DNA from: Dreissena polymorpha
Taxonomy: Eukaryota > Mollusca > Bivalvia > Myida > Dreissenidae
Direction: 5' to 3'
Length of the DNA: 64,000 nt
Assembly: GCF_020536995.1 (NCBI RefSeq)
Contig: NC_068359.1
Span: forward strand, 78,280,493 to 78,344,492
This document shows positions 1 through 12,046 of the stretch, in pieces; the stretch's first letter is position 1; each line of letters opens with the position of its first letter. The notes beneath the pieces were generated by a model. It did no database searches and was not told the DNA's origin. It was given only the letters and a program-made list of their open reading frames with translations. Made by a program: the position numbers and the translations under genes.

Positions 1-1528
1 CAAGAACTCGGGGTGTGTGACAATCTTGTCCAATGTAAACATCTGCTCCATGCCTTCCTCTTCACCCTGCGCATGCTCCCCGAGCATCACGTGCCAGTTG
101 TTTTTGTCTGACTGGCGGCCTTTACCACTGCGGTCACGCCTGTGTGTTAATCTCACAAATAAACATTTAAAACTTTTACATAATTTTTCGCACTTACTAA
201 TCGAAAAGAAATACTATAGAAGTTAATATATGTTTCATAATTTCCTTTGATTACGTATAAGGTAACAACAAAAATAAAGTGTTTTCATCACATACTGTCG
301 CCTTGTTGTGTTGTCTTACACGTTAACCCATGGAGAGTTTAAGTTAAAAGCAATAAGTTTAACTCACATGGATACATAAACTACCCTGCACTACTCTAAT
401 TTTTGACACTGGTATAGGATTTGTTGAAAAAGTTAAAGGAAATAGAACATGCGTTCTTATAGAGCTGTATGCATTGATCATTTGCATTGCATATTAAGCT
501 GACCTTGATATAGGGTAACATGTATTGTGTACTATCGCGATCTTAAACAAGTATTGAAATGTGGCCAGTTGATTATAAAAACCAGATACATGTTTAATGT
601 CTAGTCCGTACAAGATGTACTATTCTGATACTTGACCTTGCATCTGTTTGTGTGACCCGGTCAGCAAGATATTACAATCGACGGTGATCATCACGAAATT
701 TGTCACTTTTTCTTATAAATGATGGAATTAAACTCTTGACAGACTGTATTTAGGCGTTACTTAATATTTGAACTTTGGGTGCGGCCGTGACCTTTGAGCT
801 GGGAATTTGTTTCGTACCGCGATTCAACAACTCCACATGATTATACTATTTGTATGGCAAGTATGTTTTTTTGACAATTAACTGTTAAAATATAAAATTA
901 CAGTCCGGAAAAACTTATATAATGTGTTACCTTTGAGCACCACTGTCTGTGAACTTTAGTTTGCAGCCAAATACTGATATGCTGTGCTCACACGCCGTAT
1001 CCACATGATAATCATGTTAGCAAATTTATGTGAACACTTCCTGAATAATGATTAAGTAAATGTGCGGACAAAATTCGGGGAGAACGGAGATACATACGTA
1101 CGTAAGGACAAGTAAATTGATTCATCCCCCTGACGGAAGCATACATTTGCTGATATATGTCAGACAATACGTAGGGGACTTCTAAGACGAAACGTTTACT
1201 TTTTTCCTGGACATTTTTATGTTATTTTTCGATGGATATAAATAGACATTTCAATTGCCGTTGCGAATCGAACTCACATGAAGCAGTGCGCGGCGGTGAG
1301 TAGCCACTGTGGGTGAATAAGTGTCGCTCCACAGAAATGAATCGTGAAGTTCTCCCAATACATGAAGTGCATTGATACCAGCCACGGCCACTCCCCCTGA
1401 AGTAACGCCGAGCCGCCTACAACACGCTTACTATCGTCATTTTCCTGCTTGCAACCCATAAGAACGTTGCACGTCTTTCCCAAAGTGGAGGCACTTGGTC
1501 CTCTACTTTTGCGCACGCCGTCGAAAAC
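1..1528 (-). CDS. Trypsin-like serine protease, partial (pro-region, catalytic-His exon and next exon)
   Basis: Two exons of a secreted S1-family (chymotrypsin-fold) protease are seen. The first, 1528-1278, follows an acceptor 'TTCGCCGCAG' and starts in phase 0. It encodes a short Cys-containing pro-region ('[11 protein letters not shown]'), the activation site 'SKRVVGG' (cleavage after Arg), 'EWPWLVSM', an N-glycosylation site 'NFT', '[11 protein letters not shown]' and the catalytic-His motif 'LLTAAHC'. It ends 'TTC AT' before a GTGAGT donor. The second exon starts at 139 after 'CACACAG'. Its first G completes the Met codon and it reads '[13 protein letters not shown]' and '[11 protein letters not shown]' up to the window edge. 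Phase agreement across the intron supports the model. The catalytic Asp and Ser exons lie outside the window. The signal-peptide exon should lie upstream (above 1600) but I could not find it. The second exon is clearly paralogous to the exon at 23934-24067. Confidence 0.85.
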
Positions 1529-1599
1529 CTGCGGCGAACAGAATATAGTTTTGTGTATGGAGTACACGTAACAGCACCGAACGACGAGCGCCACATTTA

Positions 1600-2607
1600 T
1601 ACAAATCTATACATGTCTTATATTCTCAAATGCCTGTAAGAAGAAAGTTAATCAACTCGGCGTTACCTGTACTTATATCTGCATCAAACCTGACCATTAA
1701 ACATCAAGGCAGCATACTTGAAGTTTAAGCTTTTATTTTTTATGCGTTGTTTTCTTTTTCTTTTTTAAAGTTAAAACCAATAATGTTGTATGTATATAGT
1801 ATGCACATAAAAAGTACAAACTTATCATTTCTTTGGAATATACATGAACACTATCAATGTTAATACTTTTGGGCTTGTTTATCACGCTGTTCGCCTTAAG
1901 AGCCGGAAGTGGGGTTTTTGCTCAATTGGGCATTGTACACCTAGCCGATACAGTTACATCCGTCACAATACATGTTAAGGAACGTTCGAATTGGTAATAA
2001 ATTAGATTGCCAGTGCAAATTTAGACATGCATATTAACAAATATTCACCTCACATTTCAGAGCTGTGGCAGCTTTAACAAATGATTAGAAGTTATCTCGC
2101 GAAGGTCACAAGTAATGTCGGGCGCAAAATGGTAATAAAATACTTAATGTGAATACAATATATGTGATAAGTAACAAAATAACAAATTATTATATGTTGT
2201 GGATCAGCCGTGTTAGGCGTATTTAGTGGCATTAGTAGGCGCCGCACCTGAGTGCAGTGGTCTACATGGGGTGATTATTCTGTTTGTTATCTAGAGGGAT
2301 AGACTTTATTTGAATATGCATGTTTGCCCTTTTTGAAACTAAAGATTTTTGTGAAAATGCATAAATATACATGTCTTTTTATTATTATTATTATGAGTGT
2401 GCTTGTCCAAGTCGCAACTGTAAAGTACGTAAGAACATTCACGATCGGGATCCAAAAAATTAGAAGCAAGTCAAAACGGTCGCAAGTTGAACTGTTTGTA
2501 TTAGTAGTTAACAGAAATGACGATTTTCTACTTAAAATATTGTTTTGTTTGGCTCCAGTGTGCTCTTTAGGCTCATGTTATCGAAAGTAAAATAAATATT
2601 TGAAAAT
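1600..2607. other. Intergenic or 5' intron, nothing recognised
   Basis: AT-rich sequence upstream of the minus-strand protease exons. The signal-peptide exon of that gene may lie here, but no ORF with a convincing signal sequence and donor was found. Confidence 0.4.
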
Positions 2608-2984
2608 AAACGATTATTTCGCAAAGTATTTCGTTAAATTAAGTTAACCCATAACAAATCAGAGTTTCTTGTAGCAATAGCCAAAATTTCAACGCTAGAT
2701 GTGGTATGGTAACATAGATTGAACGAGATACAAAATGTTGGATTTTTTTGTGGCACAATATATTCTATTTTATTCTCGCAACGATATATTTTAATACTAT
2801 ACAGGAACAAAAACTTGTGTGTTGAATGAATTGTTCCCCCAAAAATAAACTAAATGAACATCTTGTGTCTTGTTAAATCTATGTTATCAGACCACATCCA
2901 GCGTTTTGGCTATTGCTATAAGGGACATTGATTTTTTTATGGGTTAACTTTATTTACCGTAATTTTGTACGAACTATTCGTTGA
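2608..2984. mobile_element. Foldback/MITE-like element, arms about 110 bp
   Basis: The left arm (about 2608-2730) contains 'AAGTTAACCCATAACAAATC', 'TAGCAATAGCCAAAA' and 'AACATAGATTGA'. It is repeated in inverse orientation in the right arm (about 2870-2984: 'AAATCTATGTTATCAGACC', 'TTTTGGCTATTGCTATAA', 'TGGGTTAACTTTATTTACC'). The arms are diverged but collinear along their whole length, and the spacer of about 140 bp codes for nothing. A single arm of the same family lies at 13098-13216. This is typical of non-autonomous foldback DNA elements. I did not identify a target-site duplication. Confidence 0.7.
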
Positions 2985-5026
2985 CTCTGACTATTTATGG
3001 GCTTATAATGAACAGACGAGTTCGTACATTTTTGTTTACTTGTGGACTAAAACTATTTCGTGAAATAAAAAAACAAACAAACAATTTTCCAGATATTTTT
3101 TCCGATTTTCGAAATTTATGTCAACCCAAAAAACGGATTGGATAAAAATTACAATTGCTTCATTTGTCTCAAATTTCTTAATCACGATTGCACTGATGCA
3201 TAAAAGGAATCGTAGTGTTAACTCCCAAAAACTTTCAGCCGCGAGAATAGAGTGAATTAATTTCATTCATGTATTTCTTAAAGGATTATGCATGAACACT
3301 AAATACTATTATGTATAAAACAACTATTCGAGTTCAGACTAGTGCCATTTAATATCCTTTAGAGGAAAATCTTCACAAAGAGGGGTTTATACCACAAATA
3401 AATTCACAAATGGACAAATATAAGCTTGTGACCTTTTATACAGTTTATTGTGAATCCACTATGATTCCTCCTAAACTGACTTACGTATCTTTTGCAGTTT
3501 GATTTATATTTAAATATTCTTGGATACAATATACACAGACAATTTGATTTTGCAGTGAAAATTAAGGTCAGGATTTAAAAGTTTAAAAGAGCTTGTTGAA
3601 TACAAGCTGTGTACACAATTTCAATTGACACTAAACATGTAATACTTAGAGGTTACCTTATTATCAAGTGTGTAACACCATCTCAACTCCAAAAAGATAA
3701 GCACAACGTGTAAGCCGTTGATATATGGAACCCAAGTCCTCATGTTCAATTTAGGCAAAGAAAATACTGCTGTTCGCAGAGATTAAGCTTCGCAATGACG
3801 AATGCAGCATAAGTCAGAGCGTTATATAGCACATGTTTTGCATCACGCAGCGCCACGTTGTTTATACCTCTGGGGCATGCTATTTTAAAAATGAGCATTA
3901 TGTAACAATATACATCAGCTGCTGTATGTTTATAATGTTAAGCACTGACCTTTACAATAGTTATCGAGACAAGCACTGCATACAACAATTAGCTTCTGAA
4001 GCTTCAAGCACGCGTTACGTCGTCAAAACATAGAAACGTTAAATGTGGTAATTTATTTAAAATTGCATGATGAATGATAAAGTTACGGTTGGTACAAGCT
4101 TGGACTGAAGAAAGCAATCCCCGTGCCGAAATTGTGATAATTTAAATTAGGCTGACCGCATGCGGTCTAAAAAATAACGAACAGATCACATAAAAAATAA
4201 CGAACAGATCACAATTTGGAATAAGGAATTCGATACTTTAACTTCCAGAATTCCTTTTTTAAATATCAATCGAATATAAGTGTCCCGTCTTTCAATATTT
4301 TAAAAGAAAAGGCTTACTACTTGATGCGGTTGAAGCCTTTTGTGTAATCAGTGTATGTTATCTTAACAACTTTATGGAATTTTACTTTATTTGAGCACAA
4401 TGATATTGGTCAAGAAAAAAAGTTAATCAATATCACTTTCTTATTTTAATGGAAACACTAAAAAATGCCTATGATTAATAATGAAAAAAAATTATACCAA
4501 GGATATTTAATGTAGAAATATATTTGTTTATTTAACATGATTGTAGAAGAATATATTTTTTTAATTTTAATCATTTAGGAATACACCTGAACTGCACGTT
4601 ATACATCCACTTAAAATGCCCGTAAGTCCTTTATATCACGCATACTTAAATGAAAATTAACGGAAAAATAATTATTATTAAAAAAATGTAAATCTCTGAT
4701 AAAAAACCTACCATAACTTACCTACACAATGTCTGATAGAAAATGAAAACAATTTTATAAAGGTCCTGGGTACTGCTAAAGTATACTCGACATATGCGGA
4801 ACGCAAGGTCCCTTGTAACTATCTTTGTTCATTCATTATGTAAACTTCAAGGAATTTACTTTGAAAATCATACACATATGATCTACAATTATTATTTTTA
4901 AAACTTATAAATCTTTTTTTATATCACACTCATGTTATCAAAAGTGGCCATAATATTATTATATGAAATACATATTGGAAATATATCATTACACACGAAC
5001 TTAATATACTTGACCTGAACAATCAA
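2985..5026. other. Intergenic, only a short tandem duplication
   Basis: AT-rich DNA. The only structure seen is a direct duplication of 'AAAAAATAACGAACAGATCA' (two adjacent copies, about 4168-4212). The ORFs in this stretch show no recognisable domain. Confidence 0.4.
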
Positions 5027-6054
5027 ACAACTTAACAAGGGCTGTTTGTAAAACATGCATGCCCCCCATATGGGCTGTCAGTTGTAGTGGCAGCCATTGT
5101 GTGAATACGTGTTTTGTCACTGTGACCTTGACCTTTGACATAGTGACCTGAAAATTGATAGGGGTCATCTGCCAGTCATGATCAATGTACCTATGAAGTT
5201 TCATGATCCTAGGCGTAAGCTTTCTTGAGTAATCATCCGGAAACCATTTTACTGTGTCGAGTCACTGTGACCTTGACCTTTGACCTAGTGACCTGAAAAT
5301 CAATAGGGGTCATCTGCGAGTCATGCTCAATGTACCTGTGAAGTTTTATGATCCTAGGCGTAAGCTTTCTTGAGTTATCATCCGGAAACCATTTTACTGT
5401 GTAAAGTCACCGTGATCTTTGACGAAGTGACCTGAAAATCAGTAGGGGTCATCTGCGAGTCATGATCAATGTACCTATGAAATTTCATGATCCTAGGCGT
5501 AAGCGTTCTTGAGTTATCATCCGGAACCCATTTTACTGGTTCGAGTCACCGTGACCTTGACCTTTGATCTAGTGACATGAAAATCAATAGGGGTCATCTG
5601 CGAGTCATGATCAATGAACCTATGAAGTTTCATGATTCTAGGCGTAAGCTTTCTTTAGTTATCATCCGGAAACCATTTTACTGTGTCAAGTCACCGTGAC
5701 CTTTGACCTAATGACCTGATAATCAATATGTCATCTGCGAGTCATGATCAATGTACCTATGAAGTTTCATGATCCTAGGCGTAAGCGTTCTTTAGTTATT
5801 ATCCGGAAACCATTTTACTGGTTCGAGTCACCGTGACCTTGACCTTTGACCTAGTGACCTGAAAATCAATAAGGCGTCATCTGCGAGTCATGATCAATGT
5901 ACCTATGAAGAGTCATGATCCTAGGCGTAAGCGTTCTTAAGTTATCATCCGGAAACCATTCGGTGGATGGACCGACGGACGGACGGACGGACGGACGGAC
6001 CGACCGACATGTGCAAAACAATATACCCCATCTTCTTCGAAGGAGGGCATAATA
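5027..6054. mobile_element. Pearl-like element with six tandem ~142-bp core units and ACGG microsatellite
   Basis: A left segment ('AACAAGGGCTGTTTGTAAAA', 'CATATGGGCTGTCAG') leads into about six head-to-tail units. Each contains 'TGACCTTGACCTTTGACCT', 'GAAAATCAATAGGGGTCATC', 'GAGTCATGATCAATGTACC' and 'ATGATCCTAGGCGTAAGC'. Equivalent points fall near 5163, 5306, 5445, 5590, 5728 and 5876, giving periods of about 137-145 bp. The array is followed by a (GGAC)n microsatellite (about 5964-6008) and a closing segment 'CTTCGAAGGAGGGCATAATA'. Tandem core plus ACGG-type microsatellite is the described architecture of bivalve 'pearl' elements, which have been linked to non-autonomous Helentrons. There is no coding capacity. 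Family membership is by architecture, from memory. Confidence 0.7.
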
Positions 6055-7860
6055 AATCGTATTATTGTATCCCATGGTTCATATACCGAACGCTATAACT
6101 CCACTATCGGCCCTCAGACCTTTCTAATAATGTTGTGTTCTTTTACTAACCTTTTGTATCGTGTAACTGACATCACAATACGACTGACTCAAATGCAGCC
6201 GTTATGTACTTTCGTACAAATTTCCTCTTAAATTAGACACAGCAAACTACTGATAAAAGTACATTGATCAATTAGCCGAAAACATTTGAACTCATGTCAT
6301 AAATAACTGCATACCAAAGACTACCGATTATAGCATATTTACCAACAATTACAATTAGCAAACAGCCACGCATTCGTGAGCAATTATGGTAGCCTATAAC
6401 ACGTATGGCATTTCAAACATTCTGATATTGTACGATAGTGCACATAAAATTCCACTTTTCCGCGTAAATTGACCCAACTCAAAGTTCGAATTGCATGTAA
6501 AATGTATATGTCTTATACAAGAAATAGAACAAGTAATTTGTGTGCCGTTTCGTCAACCGATCCAAATACAAATACCAAGATTCGTCATCATTATCTATAA
6601 CAAATTCTATGCAGATAACAGAACACCTTAGTTAACTCCTTCGTTAAAGTTGTGATTCCTTATATACGTTAACTTCTTATTCTTTCGATATCGCCCAAGG
6701 GACCTGGTTATAAGACATGTCTGCAAGAAAAACAATCAACCGTTTTTAGAATATATGTATCCTTTTGCCAGCTAATTGAAGCATATATTTGCATTGATGT
6801 TAAGCGATATACATTTTAACTGAGACATACACAATTTTAGTATATAGTATTTGAAATGACGTTCAACTATATTGTAGATTACTCTTTGTTGCTACATTAC
6901 TTCACCGGCTTTTGTTGTTTTTGTGCATGACTCATATAAGTACAGCATTTAAAAATACATACATATAATACACATATGAAAATATTTATTCATTTTTCAT
7001 AAGTATTATACTTTTCATGTATGCATGCAGGTAAACATATATACACATTTAAACGTTTTGATAATCAACATGTTCAGTACTGAAATTAACCATAGAAACG
7101 ATAATATTTTGTAATTAAGGTAAAAATGTATGTAAGCAATTTTTTCCTATAGCAAATTGTCATTACCAAAAAGAAACGAATAATAACATTTCAAACATTT
7201 TTAGGCCCATACTGTCATACTGTCATTCATCACCGTGGCTTGATATCCTGCACTTTGTTTTATTATTGAACAACCCTTATGTAAAGTTTAACCAATTTTC
7301 CAAAAATACGTTGAACAGAGTTATTTACAGATTTTCGAAATGATAAGGTTAGGCTTTTTGTTTCTGATGCAGAACTTAAAAGAACACACTTTGAATCAAG
7401 GAGCGAAATACCAATTATGATGTAAACTCAGGCCGAATCTATAGCTTCGTTTGTTAATTTTTGTCATTTTCAATTTTATGAAAGTATTGAGGGTTACATA
7501 CGCAAACACAATTAATAATATGGAATGATTTTGTTGTTTTTGTTGTAGTTTGTTGCAGCACATAGATCACTTATATCACGTATACGGTACATGCCAAAAG
7601 AGCGTATGAAAGGCAAAATGATTTATGCCGTAGCCTTTTGATCCGAAGGGCACTGGTCTAGCCTCGCTGTGGAGCAACGCTTGTTAGTATTTTTTCTGAA
7701 ATTATATATTTTTGTTATTATAACGGGCCTCTACAGTTTCGTGAATAAAATATATATATAAAGGCATGGCGATTGCTCACACACTTCAAACAAATGCCGG
7801 AAAGTTAAAAAATATCATTTATCATGTTTCTTGAAACCCTTATTCCGTTATATAGTCCAT
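6055..7860. other. Intergenic, nothing recognised
   Basis: AT-rich sequence with no domain-bearing ORF, tandem array or inverted repeat that I could support. Confidence 0.4.
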
Positions 7861-7865
7861 TTGCA

Positions 7866-7946
7866 ATTATGTCGCCGTCGCGTAGTGGCAAAAGTATCCA
7901 CCTAACAACCGATGGATCAGGGGATCCAAACCCACTATTGGGGGCA
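7866..7946 (+). repeat. Degenerate tRNA-like (SINE-head-like) fragment
   Basis: 'GTCGCGTAGTGGCAAAAGT' resembles a pol III A box and 'GGATCCAAACCC' a decayed B box about 40 bp later. The acceptor stem does not pair convincingly, so this is at best a tRNA-derived relic. Confidence 0.3.
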
Positions 7947-8916
7947 CTCTAAAGATCTCACCCAAAGAACTAATGCATCGAGCAAAAATAAAAAAAGGTT
8001 TTAACTAAACTTAAGATTATTTTGTTTATTATCGATTATATAATTGTGGTATATTATTATTGAAACTATTGTATTTATTTATTTAAGAAACATGCGATAC
8101 TTTCTTGTATTAATATGCGTGCTGATTATGGGAACTATTGTTAATGTGCATCTCTAAACATCTATTAACGATGTATATTTAGTGTCAATAACAGTACAAA
8201 TTATATTTCAAACATGCTTTTTGATATTTCATGAGACCTAAGTTTATTAATTTCTTTCAAAAATTAAAAAGAGGAGTTAACGCCAGACCGACCCCGTCTG
8301 TTGCTTCCAGCTACTGGACAGAGAGGATTCACACATGTTTTATAAGTTATGAACAAAATTGTGATATGAACCGCTTATGAGACCCCGAAACTGTGCATGA
8401 CTTAATAGCGTAAAGCCTGACAAAACTACGGAATTCGTAAGCTGGTCTAGATGTGATCGATTAAAATTTTATTGATAGATCTGACGGTCGACTAAAATCA
8501 TCGCTGGAACCCACGTTTATTCAACTACGCTATAAGTGCATGTAAGTTTCATAATACAAACATAGTCCCGTTGAAATCAAATATTTTGTCAGTCTATGTA
8601 TCGCTTTCTCGTTATTGATATTTTCTGAAATATAATATATATTTGACTTTTTTTTCTTTTGTTGTTTCTTTTTGTTAAAATTATATCATTTATCCTACAG
8701 CTAATTAATTTTATAGAAAAAAAATAGGACTCATACAGAAAATATAATGTTTTCTCCACGGATATTTTTAGATAAGGTTTATCCAACAGATATTTTTAGA
8801 ACATGTTCATAGGGACTACTTTTTTGGCCTTTCACCCCTGATTGCGTCATTCAGGTCATTGGGTAAGCAGTTGTTAAGCGAGTTAACGAGTGTGTGTGTT
8901 TACGATGGATTATTAA
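7947..8916. other. Intergenic, nothing recognised
   Basis: AT-rich sequence without a supported gene. The ORFs are short and compositionally AT-driven. Confidence 0.4.
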
Positions 8917-9041
8917 GAAGATAATACACGGCTGAGCCGGGCCGAGCAGTGATAATCGGCCCGCAGGAAGCATAACGGCCCGAGGGCTTTAGCGACCTGG
9001 GACAGATTATCACTGCCCGGCCCGGTTTAGTCGTGTCTTTA
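8917..9041. repeat. GC-rich palindrome, ~40-bp arms
   Basis: The left arm ('AAGATAATACACGGCTGAGC', then 'CGGGCCGAGCAGTGATAATC') is mirrored by the right arm ('GATTATCACTGCCCGGCCCG', then 'GTTTAGTCGTGTCTTT') around a loop of about 40 bp, 'GCAGGAAGCATAACGGCCCG'. The stem is much richer in GC than its surroundings. It could form a strong hairpin in DNA or RNA. It is probably the core of a small foldback element. No flanking target duplication was found. Confidence 0.6.
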
Positions 9042-11493
9042 ACGTCTATAATATATATATCTTACTTTTATAATAAATTATAGATGGGCACAGGTTTTGA
9101 GTCATACACTCATACCATTGTGGTCTTTCACTAAAATTTATGAGGAACCAGCTTTCCGTACTTATTTTCATTGAATTGATTACGCAATTTATGACGTATC
9201 TCATGTGACGTAATTTAAATGACGAACCTAGCTAGACGCTTTGCCTTGGATTTGGATGGTTTTTATTAAAACAGTTTTTCAAAATGGAAAAAAAAATTAC
9301 CGCTCGCACTCATTTTTGTGTCCTTCTGTAACCATAGCGCACGTTGTTTTTTAATTTGTGATAAAAAAACGCGATCTAGCAGAAACGATTTTGACGCTGA
9401 ATACGAATGCCAAATATAGTGTTTCGTAACCGATAACTGCAGACGCTTAACAATTCGATCGAGACAACCAGTACATGTTTCGCTGCCGAGACCGATTTAA
9501 CAAATTGCGGTGAAAAGCAGCCAACCCTTAAAAATATAAACACATCTTCCACGTTCTGTGACTTATTTGAATGTGTGTGTTTACGTTCGAAAATGCAACT
9601 ATCAGCAGATACCGTTGAAGCATGTTCAATTTCAAACAACATCGGGAAACATGACGTAAGATTAAAAAAAACAAACTTTTTCTTCATAAAATGGGCATAT
9701 GGACGGTATTTACCTATATGTAAGCAATTTTTTCCTATAACACAATTTTAAGTTAACAAAAAATAAATATAAAATAATCAAATGCTGGTTCTAAAAGTTT
9801 CACAGAGACAATGTTTTATAATTTTTAAATAACATGGTTGACGGAACATGTTCAACAGCTAGGTCCGTGTATTTCAGAAACATCAAATAGGTTCTTTGTA
9901 ATGTATACATTTATTTCAGAAAAATACAATACCGTACTAGCCATCGATATGCCCCTTTTAAAATACGGTAGCGACAATGAATTATATGCATGGCCTTTTT
10001 CCGACTGTCTGTCATTATCATGTTGATGACTGTCCCTCTTCAAGTGCTATTGCAACATGGTATACCTTTTCAAAGCTTGCAACATATAATGTTTGTTCAT
10101 AAGTTATTTTTTTTTTGAACCATTTAAATACACCGTGTATGTTCTTCTTTGTGCATTCGTATTTGTGTTTTTTTATAAATAAATTATGTATTATGTTTGT
10201 CAGCTATTATAAATGTTTGCACTGCATTAAATGTATTAACTTGTGTGCCGCTTAAACAATTCTAAATGAGTTTGACATATATGTGATATTAATATTATCC
10301 ATGTTTTAGTAATGCAAATGTTATTGGCACCCATGTTAATGTCAAATATGTTGCAATAAATGAGAAAAAAGGAAACCGTTAACCAAGAATGTTGACTCTC
10401 TGAATCAGCCCAATATATTATAAATGTCAAGGTGTAAAGAGGTTATGTGATGTGGGTTTGTTGATAGATCGCATAAATAACATTCATGCACGTATTTAAG
10501 TGCTGTAGCAAGCCGTACACCTGTACGACGGAGTTTGTAATTTTGTATTGTCGAATAATTATCACCGCAATCAGTATAAGTCCAAAGTAATACCATGGTC
10601 ACAATCAGAACGGGGGATATGGGTACAGTGAAAGTGTTTAAAACTAAAACTATCATCCATCCGAGTGAAACAGCTTTGGTGCTAGACAAAACAGTCATAT
10701 ATGTTTAAATAAGAATTCAGATATTCTAAATAAATATAAAAGTGGGTAAATGACATGGTAACAATGAAGTTACGCTGATGTTGGTGTGCATTTTTATAGA
10801 TAACATTCATACAAGTATTAACGCTAGGTAGCATGTGGTATTTATATAAAACGAAACCTGGCGCTTTGGATTGACTAATATATTTAACTAATATATTTGA
10901 CAAATTTGAATAAGTCCTACAGTAGGTCAATGTCAATATAAGGTTGTTGTGGGTGTGTTGAGATTGTTCATGTAATTGGCGTCGCTCTCGAGAGCGGCGA
11001 CTAGTATGCAATGCATTTTTTTCGCTTATGGGAGGAGAAGTTATTTTACGGATCAGTGTATATATATTTGTTTTTCAGAATATTTTGCATAGTGGTGATG
11101 TTTTGTGTAAATTAGTGTTAATAAGTAATGAATTTGTGCCTTTTACTTTTATTACAACAGTTATTGCCAATAATGCAAAGCTAATTGTTTTCATTTAATA
11201 ACTGATCCACAACTGATCACAGGGGAAAGATCACAGGGACTTGACAAATACGCGAAACTTTCTGGTTTTGTATAAAAACAAAAAATAATCAAAACAAATT
11301 TATTTTGTGGTTTTTCTAATTTGCTTTTTTAGTGGAGAATTAATGTAGTACGATATTTGACGACCTATTGCGCAAGCAAGTTTATTGGAAGGCGTAGTGG
11401 TACGAAAACGTAAAATGTATTAGTTTATTTATAGACATATAATAACGATCGCTATACACAACTTCACCAAATAGCAGTACATAAATGATGTCA
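9042..11493. other. Intergenic with a faint duplicated segment
   Basis: No supported gene. Two diverged copies of a ~100-bp segment sharing 'ATAACATTCAT' and 'GTATTAA' lie at about 10450-10560 and 10770-10870. Minus-strand ORFs over them have hydrophobic stretches but no recognisable family. Confidence 0.35.
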
Positions 11494-11583
11494 GCCGGAA
11501 TAGCTCAAATGGGAGAGCGTTAGACTGAAGTTGTTTACGCAACAATCAACTAACGGCCCCCGGTTCAATCCCGGGTTCCGGCA
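11494..11583 (+). tRNA. tRNA-Phe (anticodon GAA) with a 17-nt intron
   Basis: The cloverleaf folds well. The acceptor stem GCCGGAA/TTCCGGC is a perfect 7 bp with discriminator A at 11583. The D arm is GCTC...GAGC and the T arm is CCCGG-TTCAATC-CCGGG. The anticodon stem starts TTAGA (11520-11524) and the loop has C-T-GAA-G, with GAA at 11527-11529. After G37 (11530) comes a 17-nt insert (11531-11547), itself a small hairpin (TTGTT/AACAA), exactly where nuclear tRNA introns sit. The 3' half then resumes 'AACTAACGG'. Removing it gives 73 nt, the normal length. One oddity is an A-A mismatch at positions 31/39. The A box (TAGCTCAAATGG) and B box (GGTTCAATCC) are intact and a T7 pol III terminator lies 28 nt downstream. 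A recent tRNA pseudogene or SINE head is the alternative. Confidence 0.78.
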
Positions 11584-11610
11584 CGAACGGAACAGTTCGG
11601 CGACTGACAA

Positions 11611-11617
11611 TTTTTTT
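11611..11617 (+). terminator. Pol III T-run terminator of the tRNA gene
   Basis: Seven T residues follow the tRNA 3' end by 28 nt. They are preceded by a small hairpin-capable trailer (CGAAC...GTTCG). Confidence 0.55.
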
Positions 11618-11867
11618 CAGTCAGGTTAATAAATATAATAAAGCTTTAGTTTATGTAGACATTTTCAAATCCATTCAACTACAATTGGACATTTTTATTT
11701 AAATTAATGGATGCCGCGTGGTGACAACGTTAATTAAAATTTCTTACATCACTTAAATATCTCATAAAAAAATAAACGTGTTCTTATATTAACAAATAAA
11801 TGCAAACAACACATCTATTATCCATGTAATTTTATGGTTGTCTATCATAGGCCCTAAGTACTATCCC
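11618..11867. other. Intergenic, nothing recognised
   Basis: AT-rich DNA between the tRNA gene and the repeats at 11.87 kb. No structure was seen. Confidence 0.35.
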
Positions 11868-12046
11868 TACCACATATAGAGCGCGAAGCGCGACACGTAT
11901 TATTGATTGTAACAATGAGTTGCGATAAAGGAAGCAGCCGCTTATCAAGGAGGAGCTGTGTCCCAGCAACCCGTTTCCCTAGAGTCAAGCACTCCTCTGA
12001 GTTTTTTTTAAGAACCACATATAGAGCGCGAAGCGCGACACGTTTT
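11868..12046 (+). repeat. Direct 29-bp repeat pair with GCGCGAAGCGCG hairpin core
   Basis: 'CCACATATAGAGCGCGAAGC' continuing 'GCGACACGT' occurs twice, at about 11870-11898 and 12016-12044, 146 bp apart and essentially identical. The core GCGC-GAA-GCGC forms a tight hairpin. Identity between two copies this close suggests a recent tandem or terminal duplication of a repeat unit. Confidence 0.6.

Noticed and set aside
3036-3266. Minus-strand ORF considered as the missing first exon of the left protease
   Set aside because: Internal hydrophobic parts do not form a standard signal peptide and there is no suitable donor.
10405-11011. Two minus-strand ORFs with hydrophobic stretches and 'NVIY'-like strings, suggestive of a GPCR TM7
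   Set aside because: No consistent helix order, no conserved motifs elsewhere and no clear splice structure. The likeness comes from a duplicated AT-rich segment.
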